Assembly: GCF_000504285.1 (NCBI RefSeq) | Contig: NZ_KI632511.1 | Span: 3,655,372 to 3,719,371, forward strand | DNA: 64,000 nt | Direction: 5' to 3' | DNA from: Actinospica robiniae DSM 44927 | GTDB taxonomy: Bacteria > Actinomycetota > Actinomycetes > Streptomycetales > Catenulisporaceae | In this document: positions 51,460-59,144 of the stretch, piece by piece | Position numbering within the stretch: the stretch's first letter is position 1 | How the letters are laid out: each line of letters opens with the position of its first letter | The notes under the pieces: generated by a model | Database searches by the model: none | Told to the model about the DNA's origin: nothing | Seen by the model: only the letters and a program-made list of their open reading frames with translations | Program-made: the position numbers and the translations under genes

Positions 51460-51490
51460 CGAACGAATCGTTCGGTTTGGACGAACGAAC
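51460..51490. promoter_or_regulatory. Shared operator upstream of peptide 3 (perfect palindrome)
   Basis: CGAACGA-A-TCGTTCG (51460-51474) is a perfect 15-bp palindrome, followed after six bases by GGACGAACGAAC. The block also occurs at 44443-44472. A second shared word, cacatgcaaacgacacgcc (about 51510-51528; cacgtgcaaaacgacacgcc at the other copy), lies closer to the regulator gene. Confidence 0.8.
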
Positions 51491-51570
51491 GCTATCCCCT
51501 AAACCCGGCACATGCAAACGACACGCCCATCACCCCGGTACAATCGCCATGAGCGGAAGGGGATGGATAC

Positions 51571-52152
51571 GTGCCAGCAGCGCGCGCGGGTCGAAACAGA
51601 ATGAGTGTGGAGTCGAGCCCTGCGAACGGCCGTGGACGTCCTCGATCGAGCTCTCATAGCGAAGGCGCCGCCTCGGCCGTCCCGGCGACCGCTCCGACGA
51701 CCGAGGACGCTGAGACGCCCAACCCGCTGCGGACGCTGATGCGCCAGCGGATGGAGGAGAAGCGCCTGTCCTACGGGGAGGTGGCGCGGCGCGGGGGCAT
51801 CTCCAAGTCGACCGTGCATCATCTCGTCTCCGGGGAACGGCCGGTGCGCATGCTGCAGTCCGCGACGCTGCGCGGCCTCGCCCAAGGCCTCGAGCTGCCG
51901 TTGGACGTGGTCCGGCGCGCGGCCGCGCAGTCGGTCGGGATCTACATGTACGAGCCCGCGCCCGCGCCCGAGGTGGACCTGCTGATCGCGAGCCTCCAGC
52001 AGCTCTCGGCGCGGGACCGCCAGCACGTCGCCGCCCTCGTCGAGTCGTTGCTGCGGCACAGCCGGGAGGCCGAGGGGGACGAGGATGAAGGCGGGTACGA
52101 AACCGAGTCCGAGCCCGGAGACGGCGACGAGGACGAGGGCCCGCAGGCGTAG
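51571..52152 (+). CDS. XRE-family regulator 2 of the peptide locus
   Basis: 193 residues from a GTG with GGAAGGGG upstream (an ATG at 51601 is possible). A 50-residue Ser/Ala-rich tail precedes the HTH (LRTLMRQRMEEKRLSYGEVA, SKSTVHHLVSGERP, LRGLAQGLELPLDVVRRAA), followed by VDLLIASLQQLSARDRQHVA and a very acidic C-terminal tail (GDEDEGGYETESEPGDGDED). It is a close paralogue of regulator 1 at 44572 with extended ends. It likely controls the peptide 3/peptide 2/M50 transcript. Confidence 0.88.
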   Translation: MPAARAGRNRMSVESSPANGRGRPRSSSHSEGAASAVPATAPTTEDAETPNPLRTLMRQRMEEKRLSYGEVARRGGISKSTVHHLVSGERPVRMLQSATLRGLAQGLELPLDVVRRAAAQSVGIYMYEPAPAPEVDLLIASLQQLSARDRQHVAALVESLLRHSREAEGDEDEGGYETESEPGDGDEDEGPQA

Positions 52153-52184
52153 CCGCAGCCGCACGCGGGCGCGGCTACGCGGCG

Positions 52185-52691
52185 TCACGGTGTCTGCGCG
52201 CCGTCCGACGTCGTTCGACGCCACCGGACGCCCTCGTCCTCGAGGATCCGCAGCAGCTGCGCGCGGCCCACGCCGATGCCCTCACCGCGCACCGCCTCGG
52301 CCAACGCGTCCAGGGTCCAGTGGTCCGCGGACGCCGCCTCCGCTGCCTCCCCCACGGCCGCCGACACGCCCGGACCGCCGGCGGCGAGGGCCGCGATCCA
52401 GGCACGCTCCTCCCGGCTGACGGCGGGTCCGCGCCCAGGCCTGGGGACGTCCACGAGCCCGTCGATGCCCGCGGCCCGGAAACGGGCGCGCCACTTGCCC
52501 ACCGTCGGTATCGAGACGCCCAGCTCCTGGGCGATCCGCATGTCGGTTGCGCCGTCCGCACTCGCCAGCACGATCTGACAACGCAGCACATAGCTCTGCC
52601 AAGCCTGCGCCACTCGGACCGCTCGGAGCAGCTCCGCCCGCTCCGTCGCCGTCAGCGTCAACTCGGCCTTCGGGCGCCCTCTGCCCGCCAT
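52185..52691 (-). CDS. Orphan IS630-type transposase HTH domain
   Basis: 168 residues from an ATG at 52691 (52700 possible). The sequence has two HTH units: RCQIVLASADGATDMRIAQELG with SIPTVGKWRARFRAAGIDGL, and a second one (WTLDALAEAVRGEGIGVGRAQ, LRILEDEGVRWRRT). This is the N-terminal DNA-binding part of IS630/Tc1-mariner-type transposases. The DDE catalytic domain is missing, so it cannot move DNA. It may be a decayed insertion or a part recruited as a regulator next to regulator 2. I saw no terminal inverted repeats. Confidence 0.75.
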   Translation of the reverse strand: MAGRGRPKAELTLTATERAELLRAVRVAQAWQSYVLRCQIVLASADGATDMRIAQELGVSIPTVGKWRARFRAAGIDGLVDVPRPGRGPAVSREERAWIAALAAGGPGVSAAVGEAAEAASADHWTLDALAEAVRGEGIGVGRAQLLRILEDEGVRWRRTTSDGAQTP

Positions 52692-52742
52692 ACGATCCAC
52701 CCCGTCCAGGTATCCGTGCTCTCGCGACTGCGCACGTGCCGG

Positions 52743-53837
52743 CTAGGCGGTGACCCGGCCCACGCGCACGATCGGGCCGACGGTGAAGACGTTGCCGTAC
52801 TGCACGTCCTCACCGGGCCGTGGAGCGTGGACGACCAGTCCGTTGCCCACGTAGACGGCCACATGCGCGATCGCACCGCCGTCGTAGCTGTAGAAGACGA
52901 GATCGCCGGGCTCGAGCTGGGAGACGCTGACCGCGGCCAGCATCGCGGCCTGAGCGGCGGCGTTGTGCGGCAGCGCGACCCCGGCCCGCGCCCAGGCCGC
53001 CATCGTCAGGCCCGAGCAGTCGAACGCGTTCGGTCCGGCGGCACCGTAGGAGTACGGATCGCCGACCTTCGACTCCGCATACGCCACCGCGGCGGCGGCG
53101 CGCGCGTTCGGAGCCGTCGCGGTCAGATGCACCCGTCCCGGATCCACCCCCTGCCCGGCCGCGGAGACGGCCCGCTGCCCGGCGCTGCCGAGGGCGTCGA
53201 AAATCGCCTCCGCCCCCTTCGCCGCGGCCAGTGCCGCATCCTTGCGGCCCTGCGCGGCGTCGACGGCCGCCTGCTGTCGGGCGAGGTCGGCCCGCACGAG
53301 CGACTGGTCCGCGGCGAGCCGCGCCTCGTCCTCGGCCAGTGATCGCAAGGCCCTGGTATCCTCGCCGGCGATCTCCTCGCGGACCAGGGCCGCGTTCAGG
53401 TATGCGGCGGGGTCGTCGTCCAGGACGAGCTCGAGGCCGGGCATCGCACCGCCCCGGTACTGCAGCGCGGCTTGAAAACCGAGCGTCCGTTGGAGAGCGT
53501 CGCGCGCGCCGATGTCGGACGAGATCCGCGCCTGAAGCGCGTCGATCCTCTGCTGAAGCTGCGCGGCCTGCGCAAGAGCCGCGTCGTAGGCCTCGTCCGC
53601 GGTCGCCGCGGCGTTCAGCTCCTGCTCGTACGCGGCGGGCGAGATCGGCTCCTCCGCGTCGGCGTGCGCGTCGATCTGCCCCAGCAGCGGGGAGATCAGC
53701 GCGCTCGCCCCGACCGCGAGCGCCGTGAGCGTCCTGCGGGTCGGGTACGGATACGGATGCGGACGGGCCGGGTGCGGGACGGGAGTCGGGTACGTGGGCG
53801 GACGGGTCGGGTGCGTGGGGGGACGGTGAGCTGACAT
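52743..53837 (-). CDS. NlpC/P60 peptidoglycan endopeptidase with coiled coil
   Basis: 364 residues. A 34-residue Pro/His/Arg/Thr-rich tail precedes the signal region (TLTALAVGASALISPLLG, then DAHAD). A long helical coiled-coil part (about 65-230) leads to the C-terminal NlpC/P60 domain with catalytic Cys274 (FDCSGLT), His325 (IAHVAVYV) and His337 (VVHAPR). Such RipA/Swp-type enzymes cut D-Glu-mDAP bonds in peptidoglycan during growth and division. A ydaO-like element precedes it, so it is likely controlled by c-di-AMP. Confidence 0.93.
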   Translation of the reverse strand: MSAHRPPTHPTRPPTYPTPVPHPARPHPYPYPTRRTLTALAVGASALISPLLGQIDAHADAEEPISPAAYEQELNAAATADEAYDAALAQAAQLQQRIDALQARISSDIGARDALQRTLGFQAALQYRGGAMPGLELVLDDDPAAYLNAALVREEIAGEDTRALRSLAEDEARLAADQSLVRADLARQQAAVDAAQGRKDAALAAAKGAEAIFDALGSAGQRAVSAAGQGVDPGRVHLTATAPNARAAAAVAYAESKVGDPYSYGAAGPNAFDCSGLTMAAWARAGVALPHNAAAQAAMLAAVSVSQLEPGDLVFYSYDGGAIAHVAVYVGNGLVVHAPRPGEDVQYGNVFTVGPIVRVGRVTA

Positions 53838-53851
53838 GCGGTCCTCTTCCG

Positions 53852-53948
53852 ATGACGCCTAGCCGGAACACAGCTCACGGTCCTGCGGCGGGAAGTCGCG
53901 CAGGAGTCACCCACGGGTGAGAGTGAGAATCCCGGTCCTGCCAGGCGA
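53852..53948 (-). ncRNA. Divergent ydaO-type (c-di-AMP) riboswitch
   Basis: On the minus strand the leader has GGGTGACTCC, then CTTCCCGCCGCAGGACC, GTGAGCTGTGTTCCGG and CTAGGCG just before the ribosome site GGAAGAGG. This parallels the ydaO consensus (GGGTGAATC, CTTCCGCCCGAACCCG, TCAGCTAACCCGG and TAGGCG) seen in full at 58235. The 5' CGCCTGGC can pair with the 3' CTAGGCG to form P1. It lies directly upstream of an NlpC/P60 gene, which fits known actinomycete members. Sequence has diverged, so ligand binding is not certain. Confidence 0.65.
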
Positions 53949-54149
53949 ATGGGCCCCAAAAGGGGATGGAGGTCCGCGGTGCACGAGCCGCGGTCACGCT
54001 GTGAACGCCCGCGTCGTCGACGCGCGGCGCAGATCTCCGCCCCGAGGCCCCGAGCCCCGCCAGCGCGGACATCTGGACCGGACTCTAGCCATATGCCCGG
54101 ACCCGTTCAAGTTCTTCGCGATAAGCGCAGTTCTTCCGCGTTTCCCGGG

Positions 54150-54428
54150 GCGCCGGAGCGAAGATCCGAACCTCACGATGCCGGTCATGACGTCGAAGAC
54201 GATAACGGTGACGGCTGGACCCTGCTCCGTCACGCGGTAGACACCGAGATCGACGGCCACGACCAGACGGGTAAGCCGCTGCATGTCGATGTCACCGCGC
54301 TGCTCCTTGCCCGTGGGGCGGACCCGTTGCGTAGCGCCGATGGCGTCACAGTCGTCGCCGAAGCGGAACGGCGCGGACATTGGTTGGCGGCGGAGCTCAT
54401 GAACGCCTGGATCGGCCGGTCACGCTGA
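54150..54428 (+). pseudogene. Truncated ankyrin-repeat gene remnant
   Basis: The frame encodes DGWTLLRHAVDTEIDGHDQT, TALLLARGADPLRSADGVTV and EAERRGHWLAAELMNAWI, the last one and a half ankyrin repeats of a common actinomycete protein. There is no upstream ankyrin sequence and no ribosome site; the frame upstream becomes Arg/Pro-rich noise. It is therefore a 5'-truncated remnant. Confidence 0.65.
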
Positions 54429-54514
54429 GCTGCCGACTTGTGAGGAAGAAACGTGCGGCCTCTCTGACCTGCCCGCTTGGTCAGGCATCCTGGCGGCAAC
54501 AACGCAGGTGGCTG

Positions 54515-55054
54515 TCACAAGCACACCCAGCAGTACAGCCCATCGCCACGGGCACGAGCCATGCGAGCCAGTTCGGCAAGCTGCTCAAGAAGACCCGAGA
54601 TGCCTTCCACGTCAACCTGACGATATGGCGATTCGGCCTCGACCCACTCAGCCGCAGCGCTCTGAAGATCGCCCGGGGTCGAACAGGCGAGGCTGTCGCT
54701 CACCTCGGCACTTATTGAGAGGACCAGCCGCTCGCCACCATCCCTCTCGGCGACCACAACATCGCCCAGCTTGTCGAGAACTTCGGGACCTGCGCCGGTC
54801 AGCAGCGCATACACGGCACCAAGATCCGCTACCGGGTCGAACCCCTTCGTGAACAGTGCAGGAATGCCTGCGTCGGATACGCGGACCGTCGACTTCAGGA
54901 ATCGGCGCGCGCCCTCAAACCCGTACTTCGCCACCAGGTCGCGAAACGGCATCGGCAACTGGGACAGTGGGCCGCCTGGACCGCCAGCCAGGTCGATAGT
55001 CGCAGCGGCGGCGGCGTCCGAAGGCGCCGCGAAATAGTCGTACATCACGCCCAT
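54515..55054 (-). CDS. Conserved hypothetical protein (MGVMYDYF-type)
   Basis: 179 residues from an ATG at 55054 with GGAAG upstream. The sequence starts MGVMYDYFAAPSDAAAAATI, continues GGPLSQLPMPFRDLVAKYGF and contains TKGFDPVADLGAVYALLTGA, LVLSISAEVSDSLA and SGLLEQLAELARMARARG. This is a recurring Streptomyces-like family that I know only as hypothetical. It is cytosolic with no catalytic motif. Confidence 0.7.
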   Translation of the reverse strand: MGVMYDYFAAPSDAAAAATIDLAGGPGGPLSQLPMPFRDLVAKYGFEGARRFLKSTVRVSDAGIPALFTKGFDPVADLGAVYALLTGAGPEVLDKLGDVVVAERDGGERLVLSISAEVSDSLACSTPGDLQSAAAEWVEAESPYRQVDVEGISGLLEQLAELARMARARGDGLYCWVCL

Positions 55055-55288
55055 GGCGAGAGCTTCCCAGGCTCTGCCGACAGATGGCGCCCAGCCGCGG
55101 CCGCCTAGACGCGTCCATACGCGATGAAGAAGTCGCGATCTTCCCAGCCCGGCTGAAGGAAATCGAGGATCGCATGCATGACGCCCCAGCCATGTTCCCA
55201 CGTGCTTTACAAGGGCGGTTGCACCGTTGGCCGAGCCCTTGCTAACCTCGCCCGCCTTCGTCCTCCGTTTCAATGCGACGGGAACGCC

Positions 55289-56305
55289 ATGTCCGCCTCA
55301 CGCCCCGCGCGCCACTCCATATTTTCCCTCGCAGGCGCGGCAACCGTGGCCGCCTTGCTCGGCGTGACCATCGTGGCCGCCGCGTCGACGGCCGAAGCCG
55401 CGGGCACGGCGGCCTCGACCTCTGCCCCCGCCGCTTCGCTGGGCGGCTGCGACTCCCTCCTGGCCTCAGTAGACCAGTACTTCGCGTCGACGTCGGCGAT
55501 CAACCAGATGATCGCCATCACCGCGACCGTGCAGAACGACGGTCCCGACTGCCTGGTCGAGCCGCAGGTCACCCTGAGCACGATCCCGAACTCCGTCAAA
55601 CTGGTCTGGCCCAAGGTCTTCTGGAAGATCGACGGCTCCTGGACGAGCGCCACTGCCGTCCCCGGCTCCTGCCCGACGCTCGGGGGCGACGCCAGGGACG
55701 TGTGCGCCACTGCCACCCTGCCGGATTACCTGCCGGTCAAGGCGGGCTCGACGACGATGGAACTCGGCCTGGAGTTCACCTCGTGGAACGACTCGAACTA
55801 CGGCTTCGCCAGCGTGGCAGCGCTCTACCGCGAAGGCGTCGAGGCGCCGGGATTTCAGACCTCGTGGGCGCTGGACTGCGCGACGTGCTTCAACACGGGC
55901 ACCAGCGTCCTTCCTCCGGGCGTCACCGATGGGAACTCGCCGCCCTATTCGCCTCCGGCGTCAGCCCACGGCAAGAGCGGCGCCCCAGCCGCCAGCAGCA
56001 AATCTTCCACGGGCGTGAACACGGCCGCGTCTCGCGTCGCTGCCTCGGCGACCATCGACGCTCCGCCCTCGGCGAGCCCGCAGCCATCTGCCGCGCTCAC
56101 GCAAACGACCAGTGCCGTGCCTCAATCGGGCCAGTCAACCGCCGCGCCCGCCGTAGACCCCGTCGCCCTCGCCACCTCTGACTCGGCAGGCAAGCAACAC
56201 GGCGGCACCTTGCTCGCGACGGGCGTCGGAGCGCTTGCACTCGTGGCGCTGGGAGGGACCGGCGTGTACTTCCGCCGCAAGAGGCGGCGCGGCGAGGAAG
56301 GCTGA
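55289..56305 (+). CDS. Secreted, C-terminally anchored protein
   Basis: 338 residues. The signal peptide is cleaved near STAEAA, a beta-rich domain follows (LASVDQYFASTSAINQMI, ITATVQNDGPDCLVEPQVTL, VFWKIDGSWTSA), with several Cys (CDSLLA, CLVEP, CPTL, CATATL, CATCF), then a Ser/Ala/Pro/Thr-rich stalk, one membrane helix (LLATGVGALALVALGGTGVYF) and a basic RRKRRRGEEG end. The overall layout equals that of the proteins at 11414 and 61818. The globular domain is different, so the three share only the architecture. Confidence 0.8.
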   Translation: MSASRPARHSIFSLAGAATVAALLGVTIVAAASTAEAAGTAASTSAPAASLGGCDSLLASVDQYFASTSAINQMIAITATVQNDGPDCLVEPQVTLSTIPNSVKLVWPKVFWKIDGSWTSATAVPGSCPTLGGDARDVCATATLPDYLPVKAGSTTMELGLEFTSWNDSNYGFASVAALYREGVEAPGFQTSWALDCATCFNTGTSVLPPGVTDGNSPPYSPPASAHGKSGAPAASSKSSTGVNTAASRVAASATIDAPPSASPQPSAALTQTTSAVPQSGQSTAAPAVDPVALATSDSAGKQHGGTLLATGVGALALVALGGTGVYFRRKRRRGEEG

Positions 56306-56332
56306 CCGGCAGGGAACCAGTGCCCGTCCCCG

Positions 56333-56803
56333 TCAGCGGGGCCGCCGGCCGTAGACGGGGTCGTATGCCAGGCGTCCCGTTCTCCTCGGCACCAGGTGGA
56401 GGAAGCGCCTGTTGTCATAGATGGGAACCTGTAGCTCGGCCGCGACCGTGATCATCTGCTTCAGGCTCCACTCGGCCTTGGTCCGCATGAGCAGGGTGCC
56501 GTCCGGTCCGCAGAAGGTGATCACCTTCGGGTAGTAGTGGATCGCACCGAGCCGACTGCGCGCCACCCGCCGGGGCACGTTCGACTGCATGCGCACGTAG
56601 CCCCGGGTGACGATCACCTCGGCCTCGGTGACCTCCAGCCGTATCGAGCGCCCTGCGGCCCAGGCGAGCAGCCAGAGCAGCAGCAGCGCGCCGAACGAGT
56701 AAACGCCATGCGGCTCGCTCACGGCGGCTTCAACGCACCCCCCGGCAAGGACCCCCCATGAGATCACGATGCTGGGTTGCCACCACGTCGGCGTGATGAT
56801 CAT
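56333..56803 (-). CDS. Two-TM membrane protein with a PH-like domain
   Basis: 156 residues, ATG after GGGGGAGAAG. Two membrane helices (PSIVISWGVLAGGCVEAAV and YSFGALLLLWLLAWAAG) are followed by a small strand-rich cytosolic part (SIRLEVTEAEVIVTRGYVRM, ITFCGPDGTLLMRT) that looks like a bacterial PH domain. Its role is unknown. It is convergent with the gene at 55289. Confidence 0.65.
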   Translation of the reverse strand: MIITPTWWQPSIVISWGVLAGGCVEAAVSEPHGVYSFGALLLLWLLAWAAGRSIRLEVTEAEVIVTRGYVRMQSNVPRRVARSRLGAIHYYPKVITFCGPDGTLLMRTKAEWSLKQMITVAAELQVPIYDNRRFLHLVPRRTGRLAYDPVYGRRPR

Positions 56804-56932
56804 CTTCTCCCCCCGTCCCATGAGTCCCCGTCTCATTAGTCCCCGTATCAACGTGTCAGCATTCCGTCACCTTGGGAAGGTTGAGCGGCCCGCAACCTTT
56901 TGCTCGCGCGCGGCACATGGGCGGGCTCGCGC

Positions 56933-57388
56933 TCACTTGGCGGCCCACTCCGCCGAACTCGGCCGGGCGACTCGCCAGACCTCGGCGATTCGGTGGAGGT
57001 CGCCCGTTCGCATGATGAACGCGACCGCTCCAGCCGACGAGACGGCCTGCTCGACGAACGCATCCGCCGCTGCCTTCGCAGCCGCATCGGAGAACTGCCA
57101 CCGCGGGACCCACACCCCCGTCCAGTCTGGATTCCTCGCTTCACCGGACTTGACCACGAGCTCATCGACGACCCCCGGAGCAGCCGCGGACAGCTCGAAG
57201 AGCCGCGAGTCGCTGCCGTCCTGCGTCTGCTGATGTTCCGCGAGCAGACGGAAGTACCAGGCGCCGTGAATCCCTTCGATCTCGAGGAAACCGAGCGTCG
57301 GTCCGTCCACCCAGTCGAGCGCGGCCACCCGGGCGATCTCAAGCCTCGAGCCGATCGCCCTCGCCAGCCTCTGTTCCGGCTCGCTCAA
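56933..57388 (-). CDS. Conserved hypothetical protein
   Basis: 151 residues, single domain, with a mixed alpha/beta pattern (LEIEGIHGAWYFRLLAEHQ, DELVVKSGEARNPDWTGVWV). No signal or membrane segment. The family is not recognised with certainty. A strong terminator lies just upstream of it (57427-57465) on the same side as the gene at 57492. Confidence 0.6.
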   Translation of the reverse strand: MSEPEQRLARAIGSRLEIARVAALDWVDGPTLGFLEIEGIHGAWYFRLLAEHQQTQDGSDSRLFELSAAAPGVVDELVVKSGEARNPDWTGVWVPRWQFSDAAAKAAADAFVEQAVSSAGAVAFIMRTGDLHRIAEVWRVARPSSAEWAAK

Positions 57389-57426
57389 CTATCGCCCCCT
57401 CATCTCTGGATGAGCTACCAAAATAA

Positions 57427-57465
57427 CGACGAACCCCTCCCGGTGTGTCCGGGAGGGGTTCGTCG
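57427..57465. terminator. Terminator downstream of the SLT-like gene
   Basis: A 17-base perfect stem (CGACGAACCCCTCCCGG with its complement) and a five-base loop, 27 bp after the stop of the gene at 57492-58208. Confidence 0.92.
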
Positions 57466-57491
57466 TGTGCTGTGTGTGGTGCTGGGTTTTA

Positions 57492-58208
57492 TCAGTGGTT
57501 GACGATGGTGGAGACGATGTGGGCGGCCTGGTCTTCCCACTGCGAGTACAGGGAGCCGTTGAAGGAGGCCTGGACGTCCTGGGCGGCGCGGTGCAGGGAC
57601 ATCGACTGGTAGCCGGAGGGGAGGTTCTTCAGGAACGCCTTGGCCGCGTAGGTCGGGTCGTTGAGCTGGCTCGGGGTGCCCCAGCCGCAGGACGGACGCT
57701 GCTGGAACAGGCCGAGGGAGTCGTGGTCGACCGCGACGTTGAGGTTCTGGAGCTTGGACTCCTGCATCGAGGTGGCAACCGCGATGGTCGCGGCGTACGG
57801 GGACAGGTGCATGTCCTCAGCGGCCTTGACGATCGAGGTGGCGTTGGACCACTGGTCGGAGTCCAGGGTGATGTGCGACTGGCTTCCGACGGTGCCGGTG
57901 GGCTCGAGGGTCGCGGTGGTGGAGCCGGCGAACAGGCTGGTCGGGGTCGCGGCCTTGGCGGTGGTCTTCGCCGGGGTGGTGGTGGTCTTGGTGGTGGTCT
58001 TGGTGGTGCTGGCGGCGGTGGCCTTGGCGGTGCTCGCGGTGGCCTTCACGCTCGCGGGGGCGACGTGGGCGGTGGCGGGCTTGGCCGGGGCGGTGGCGGC
58101 GGAGGCGGTCAGCGGGGCGACGCCGACGCCGACGGCGGCCAGGGCGAGCGCGGCGGCGGGGTAGCGGCGCGGGCTGGAGATGAAGGTGCGGAACGCGGAG
58201 GTGGACAT
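57492..58208 (-). CDS. Secreted transglycosylase-like (SLT fold) wall protein
   Basis: 238 residues from an ATG at 58208 (a GTG at 58223 is possible). The signal peptide is cleaved near LTASAA. A Thr/Ala/Lys-rich linker (about 40-105, with TTKTTTKTTTT) precedes a lysozyme-like domain with ATIAVATSMQESKLQNLNVA (the probable catalytic Glu in QES), DHDSLGLFQQRPSCGWG and DPTYAAKAFLKNL. This SLT-like domain is widespread in actinomycete wall hydrolases. A canonical ydaO-type riboswitch lies in its leader, as for many actinomycete wall-lytic genes. Confidence 0.88.
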   Translation of the reverse strand: MSTSAFRTFISSPRRYPAAALALAAVGVGVAPLTASAATAPAKPATAHVAPASVKATASTAKATAASTTKTTTKTTTTPAKTTAKAATPTSLFAGSTTATLEPTGTVGSQSHITLDSDQWSNATSIVKAAEDMHLSPYAATIAVATSMQESKLQNLNVAVDHDSLGLFQQRPSCGWGTPSQLNDPTYAAKAFLKNLPSGYQSMSLHRAAQDVQASFNGSLYSQWEDQAAHIVSTIVNH

Positions 58209-58234
58209 GCGGTTCTTCAGCACGAGTTCTAGAG

Positions 58235-58435
58235 CCTCTCCTTCGGCCGCCTACCGGGTTAGCTGACGGGTTCGGGCGGAAGGGGAGTTCGCCCTACAGC
58301 CCCCACACCGGGCGACGAAGACACGGACGCATAAGCACGTCGTGGGCGTCGTTGGTGAAGAGGGGGCCGATTCACCCCGGGGGACCGGCACGGTTGAGTG
58401 CCTGGTACTCATTGGGTCCCCGGCTCCGAGGATGG
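58235..58435 (-). ncRNA. ydaO-type (c-di-AMP) riboswitch
   Basis: On the minus strand the leader shows GGGGACCCAATGAG, GGGGTGAATCGGCC, CTTCCGCCCGAACCCG and TCAGCTAACCCGGTAGGCGG, the well-known conserved blocks of the c-di-AMP-binding ydaO motif, in the correct order and about 20 bases before the ribosome site of a wall-hydrolase gene. In actinomycetes the motif precedes resuscitation-promoting factors and NlpC/P60 genes and usually turns them off when c-di-AMP is high. The 5' boundary is approximate. Confidence 0.9.
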
Positions 58436-59144
58436 TCGCTGCGGGAGCTTCGTCGAACCGCTGCGCCGTCCTGTCGGACTCGGCGGGTGCGACCGGTGCC
58501 GGAATCTACTTTCACGGCGTGGGCCGGTGCACAACGAAAACAATACCCACTTTGACCGGATTGTCCAAATCCTCCGAAATTACCCACACCGAGTAATCGG
58601 ACAGTCGCCAAGCGTCGAGGAAAACCCACCCGGCGCCCTGTCGAAAACGCCCCAGAAGTCGACCTGAAGCGAGCCTGACCAGCATGTTCGCGGCACGGAT
58701 GGTCATTTCGACCGCATTCATCGCAATAAGTGCGGAACCGATTACCGAGCGTAAAAGGAATTCTCGAGCGCTATTCTCCGCATCTCCCGCGACACGTTGA
58801 GCGACGACTCCTCTATTGCCGTCGCCGCGCAGGTCTTCGTGATTACTCTGCGTAATTCACCGCGGCACGGACCCGGCTGACTTCCGTACGGAGCGCGAAG
58901 GGTGCGTTCCCTCTTTCGCAGAGGACTACTTCCGCAGGACCAGGCGGCCTTCGGCGCCGCTACGCCGCAAGTACGAACATTGACGGGCCTTGCCTCGGCC
59001 GCCCACGGCCCTTCCCCACATGACTCCACGCGAATGGTGTGGCATGATCACGACTTGCGGCCGGAGTACCGGGCCACGTGGGGCGGATCAGCTGTCTTAC
59101 GGGTATCGCCGCGCCTGTCATCGAAGGACGAGGGACACGACGTC
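58436..59144. other. Intergenic region
   Basis: About 700 bases with no supported gene. The part near 58520-58600 is AT-richer (aaaacaatacccactttgac) and probably has the promoter of the riboswitch leader. The part near 59000-59140 precedes the GH1 gene. Some small frames on both strands have no ribosome sites. Confidence 0.45.
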
